Assembly (NCBI GenBank): GCA_021777365.1
Contig: JAJYDP010000004.1
Span: forward strand, 1 to 23,363
Direction: 5' to 3'
DNA length: 23,363 nucleotides
Origin: Chloroflexota bacterium
GTDB taxonomy: Bacteria; Chloroflexota; Limnocylindria; Limnocylindrales; CSP1-4
How positions within the stretch are numbered: the stretch's first letter is position 1; every line of letters begins with the position of its first letter. The notes beneath the pieces are model-generated. The model was not told where the DNA came from, made no database searches, and saw only the letters and a list, made by a program, of their open reading frames with translations. Below, piece after piece: positions 22,007 to 23,363 of this stretch. A program made the translations under genes and the position numbers.

Positions 22007-22026
22007 CTGCTCAGTGATTTTGTCAG
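22007..22026 (+). repeat. left inner repeat of the IS
   Basis: CTGCTCAGTGATTTTGTCAG, starting 26 bp after the outer copy and ending 9 nt before the transposase ATG. It overlaps the region where the transposase promoter must lie, so transposase bound to the end could repress its own gene. Confidence 0.7.
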
Positions 22027-22035
22027 TCTCGCCCC

Positions 22036-23337
22036 ATGAGGGAGACACTGACGTTGAACGCCAAGGAGCAGCAGCGCAGCGAGGTCGTGAGCCGCTGGCT
22101 GGCCGGGATCGTCACGACAGGGGAGGCCGTGCTGCTGCTCGGCTGCAGCGAGCGGACGGCCTGGCGCCTGCGGGCGGCCATGGTGCGCGAGGGCGCCGCG
22201 GGTCTCGCCCATGGCAACCGGGGCCGGAGCTCGCCGCGCCGGCTGCCCGGGGAGGCCGCCGACCGGATCGTCGCCCTGGCGACGATCGAGTACCGTGGGT
22301 TCAACGACACGCACCTCGCCGAGGCGCTTGCCGAGGAGGGGGTCGTGATCAGCCGGTCCGCGCTGCGCCGCCTGCTGCGCTCGCGCGGGATCGCCTCGCC
22401 GAGGCGGCGGCGGGCGCCCCGGTACCGGAGCCGCCGGGAGCGGATGGCCCAGGCGGGGCTCATGGTCCAGGTCGACGGCAGCCGGCACGACTGGCTCGAG
22501 GGCCGGGGGCCGTGGCTCACCCTGGTGGGCGGCATCGACGATGCGACCGGGGTGATCACGGGCGCCGTGTTCCGCGAGGCCGAGGACGGGGTCGGGTACC
22601 TCCTGGTGCTGCGCCAGACGGCCCGCCGGTACGGGCTGCCGGCCTCGATCTACCGCGACGGCTCGTCCGTGTTCGCCCCCTCCCGTCCCGCCGCCGGGCA
22701 GCGCGACGAGGCGACCCAGGTCGGCCGGGCCCTCGCCGAGCTCGGGATCACGAGCATCCCGGCAGGCTCGGCCCAGGCCAAGGGCCGGATCGAGCGCGCC
22801 TGGGGCACGTTCCAGGACCGCCTGGTGTCCGAGCTGCGGCAGCGGGGGGTCACCGACCTCGCCGGCGCCAACGCGGTGCTCGACGCCTTCGTCCCGCGCT
22901 TCAACCGCCGCTTCGCGGTGCCCGCGGCCAACCCGGCGCCGGCCTGGCGCCCGGTGCCGGCCGGCCTCGACCTCGCCCACGTGCTCGCCTTCCGCTGGCG
23001 CCGCGCGGTCGGGTCCGACAGCTGCGTCCGGCTCGACGGGATGGTGCTCCAGCTGCCGCCGGGACCGGGCGGCCGGTCCCTCGCCGGGAGCCGGGTGGAG
23101 GTCGAGCTGCGGCTCGACGGCCGCCTGCTCGTGCTCGCGCAGGGCCGCCTGCTCGCCGCCGTCGCGGCGCCCCCGGAGCCCCAGCGGCTGCGCGAGGTCC
23201 AGGCCCTCCAGCCCGGCGGACCGGTGCCCGAGCCGACCAGCCGGAACGTGGGCTATCGTCCCGCAGCAGACCATCCATGGCGGCGCCCCGCCCTCGCTCC
23301 GCGCGAACGGCGACTGACAGATTCACTGAGCAGGTGA
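22036..23337 (+). CDS. ISNCY-family DDE transposase
   Basis: 433 residues, apparently intact. An N-terminal helix-turn-helix region (about 10-60) is followed by a second DNA-binding segment (about 70-125) and an RNase-H-like catalytic core. The probable DDE residues are D147 in VQVDGSRHDWLEGRG, D208 in IYRDGSSVF and E253 in AKGRIERAWGTFQDRL. The DGS-HDWLEGRG-P signature followed by IDDATG (167-172) is characteristic of the ISNCY/IS1202 group. The ATG at 22036 follows the left repeats. The last codons (LTDSLSR) are encoded by the right inner repeat, so the gene fills the element almost completely. No frameshift or stop interrupts it, suggesting recent activity. Confidence 0.88.
   Translation: MRETLTLNAKEQQRSEVVSRWLAGIVTTGEAVLLLGCSERTAWRLRAAMVREGAAGLAHGNRGRSSPRRLPGEAADRIVALATIEYRGFNDTHLAEALAEEGVVISRSALRRLLRSRGIASPRRRRAPRYRSRRERMAQAGLMVQVDGSRHDWLEGRGPWLTLVGGIDDATGVITGAVFREAEDGVGYLLVLRQTARRYGLPASIYRDGSSVFAPSRPAAGQRDEATQVGRALAELGITSIPAGSAQAKGRIERAWGTFQDRLVSELRQRGVTDLAGANAVLDAFVPRFNRRFAVPAANPAPAWRPVPAGLDLAHVLAFRWRRAVGSDSCVRLDGMVLQLPPGPGGRSLAGSRVEVELRLDGRLLVLAQGRLLAAVAAPPEPQRLREVQALQPGGPVPEPTSRNVGYRPAADHPWRRPALAPRERRLTDSLSR
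23314..23333 (-). repeat. right inner repeat of the IS
   Basis: The reverse complement reads CTGCTCAGTGAATCTGTCAG. It encodes the last residues of the transposase, whose TGA lies at 23335-23337. Confidence 0.75.
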
Positions 23338-23338
23338 A

Positions 23339-23358
23339 CTGACAGAATCGCTGAGCGT
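23339..23358 (-). repeat. right outer terminal repeat of the IS
   Basis: The reverse complement reads ACGCTCAGCGATTCTGTCAG, 25 bp beyond the inner copy. It is followed outward by bases giving TGTTG at the tip, at the final base of the window. Confidence 0.7.
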
Positions 23359-23363
23359 CAACA

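Larger units (their letters stand above)
21976..23363 (+). mobile_element. ISNCY/IS1202-group insertion sequence
   Basis: A single transposase gene is flanked by inverted repeats. Both outer ends begin with TGT: the left end at 21976, and the right end, read inward, from the last base of the window. The 25-bp outer ends match at 18 positions by eye. Each end also carries a second inner copy of the repeat. The total of about 1.39 kb fits a one-gene element. The target duplication cannot be checked because the right flank lies outside the window. Confidence 0.75.

Noticed and set aside
1..23363. tRNA, rRNA, CRISPR array, phage or defence genes
   Set aside because: No cloverleaf-like T-loop in intergenic DNA, no rRNA-like stretch and no regularly spaced repeats. 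The only mobile gene is the terminal transposase, and the only repeats of note are the IS ends and short dyads.

Overview
This is a very GC-rich bacterial window with dense gene packing, short intergenic gaps, many GTG starts and G or C in almost every third codon position. Several genes appear to be read from leaderless messages, with a TANNNT box ending 6-7 nt before the start codon. The CxxC zinc-ribbon protein at 12614-13003, the MutY without a NUDIX domain and the leaderless starts fit a high-GC Chloroflexota (for example a Limnocylindria-like lineage) or an actinomycete. I lean to Chloroflexota, but no rRNA or other marker here settles it.

Layout. (1) 120-1966: an OmpR-type response regulator and its membrane histidine kinase, overlapping by 4 nt. 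(2) 2016-7313: a sulfur/redox-flavoured cluster read divergently from one compact palindromic promoter region (3688-3762). Leftward lie a sulfide:quinone-oxidoreductase-like flavoprotein and a 38-codon peptide. Rightward lie a CPWC glutaredoxin, an unaccompanied groES, a second SQR-like flavoprotein, a DUF2892 membrane protein, an ECF sigma factor with a fused zinc-finger tail, and a SAM methyltransferase. (3) 7345-8543, minus strand: a TauE/SafE permease and a DUF1634 membrane protein. (4) 8648-12355: mutY, an NAD(P)HX epimerase domain protein, a small two-helix membrane protein and glpD. (5) 12614-13003: a protein with two zinc ribbons joined by a Gly/Tyr/Ser-rich linker. Its Shine-Dalgarno is buried in a long perfect hairpin and a strong terminator follows. 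(6) 13408-20139: a branched-chain-type 2-oxoacid dehydrogenase locus (E3, E1alpha, E1beta, a small DUF1801-like protein, E2) followed by lipoyl synthase. (7) 20174-21932: an adenosine-deaminase-superfamily protein with altered substrate-site residues, converging on a SufR-like cysteine-rich regulator. (8) 21976-23363: an ISNCY/IS1202-type insertion sequence with a doubled terminal motif at each end; its right end coincides with the end of the window.

How the parts work together. The acyl-dehydrogenase locus is coherent: E1/E2/E3 carry out oxidative decarboxylation and LipA makes the lipoyl cofactor carried by E2. The redox cluster suggests sulfide/persulfide or quinone-linked redox homeostasis, and the adjacent sulfite/sulfonate-type exporter is consistent with that, but no substrate is proven by sequence. 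The observations most worth following are the Shine-Dalgarno-sequestering hairpin, the shared palindromic divergent promoter, the deaminase with two replaced active-site positions, and the doubled ends of the insertion sequence beside the Fe-S-type regulator. No tRNA, rRNA or CRISPR array was seen.
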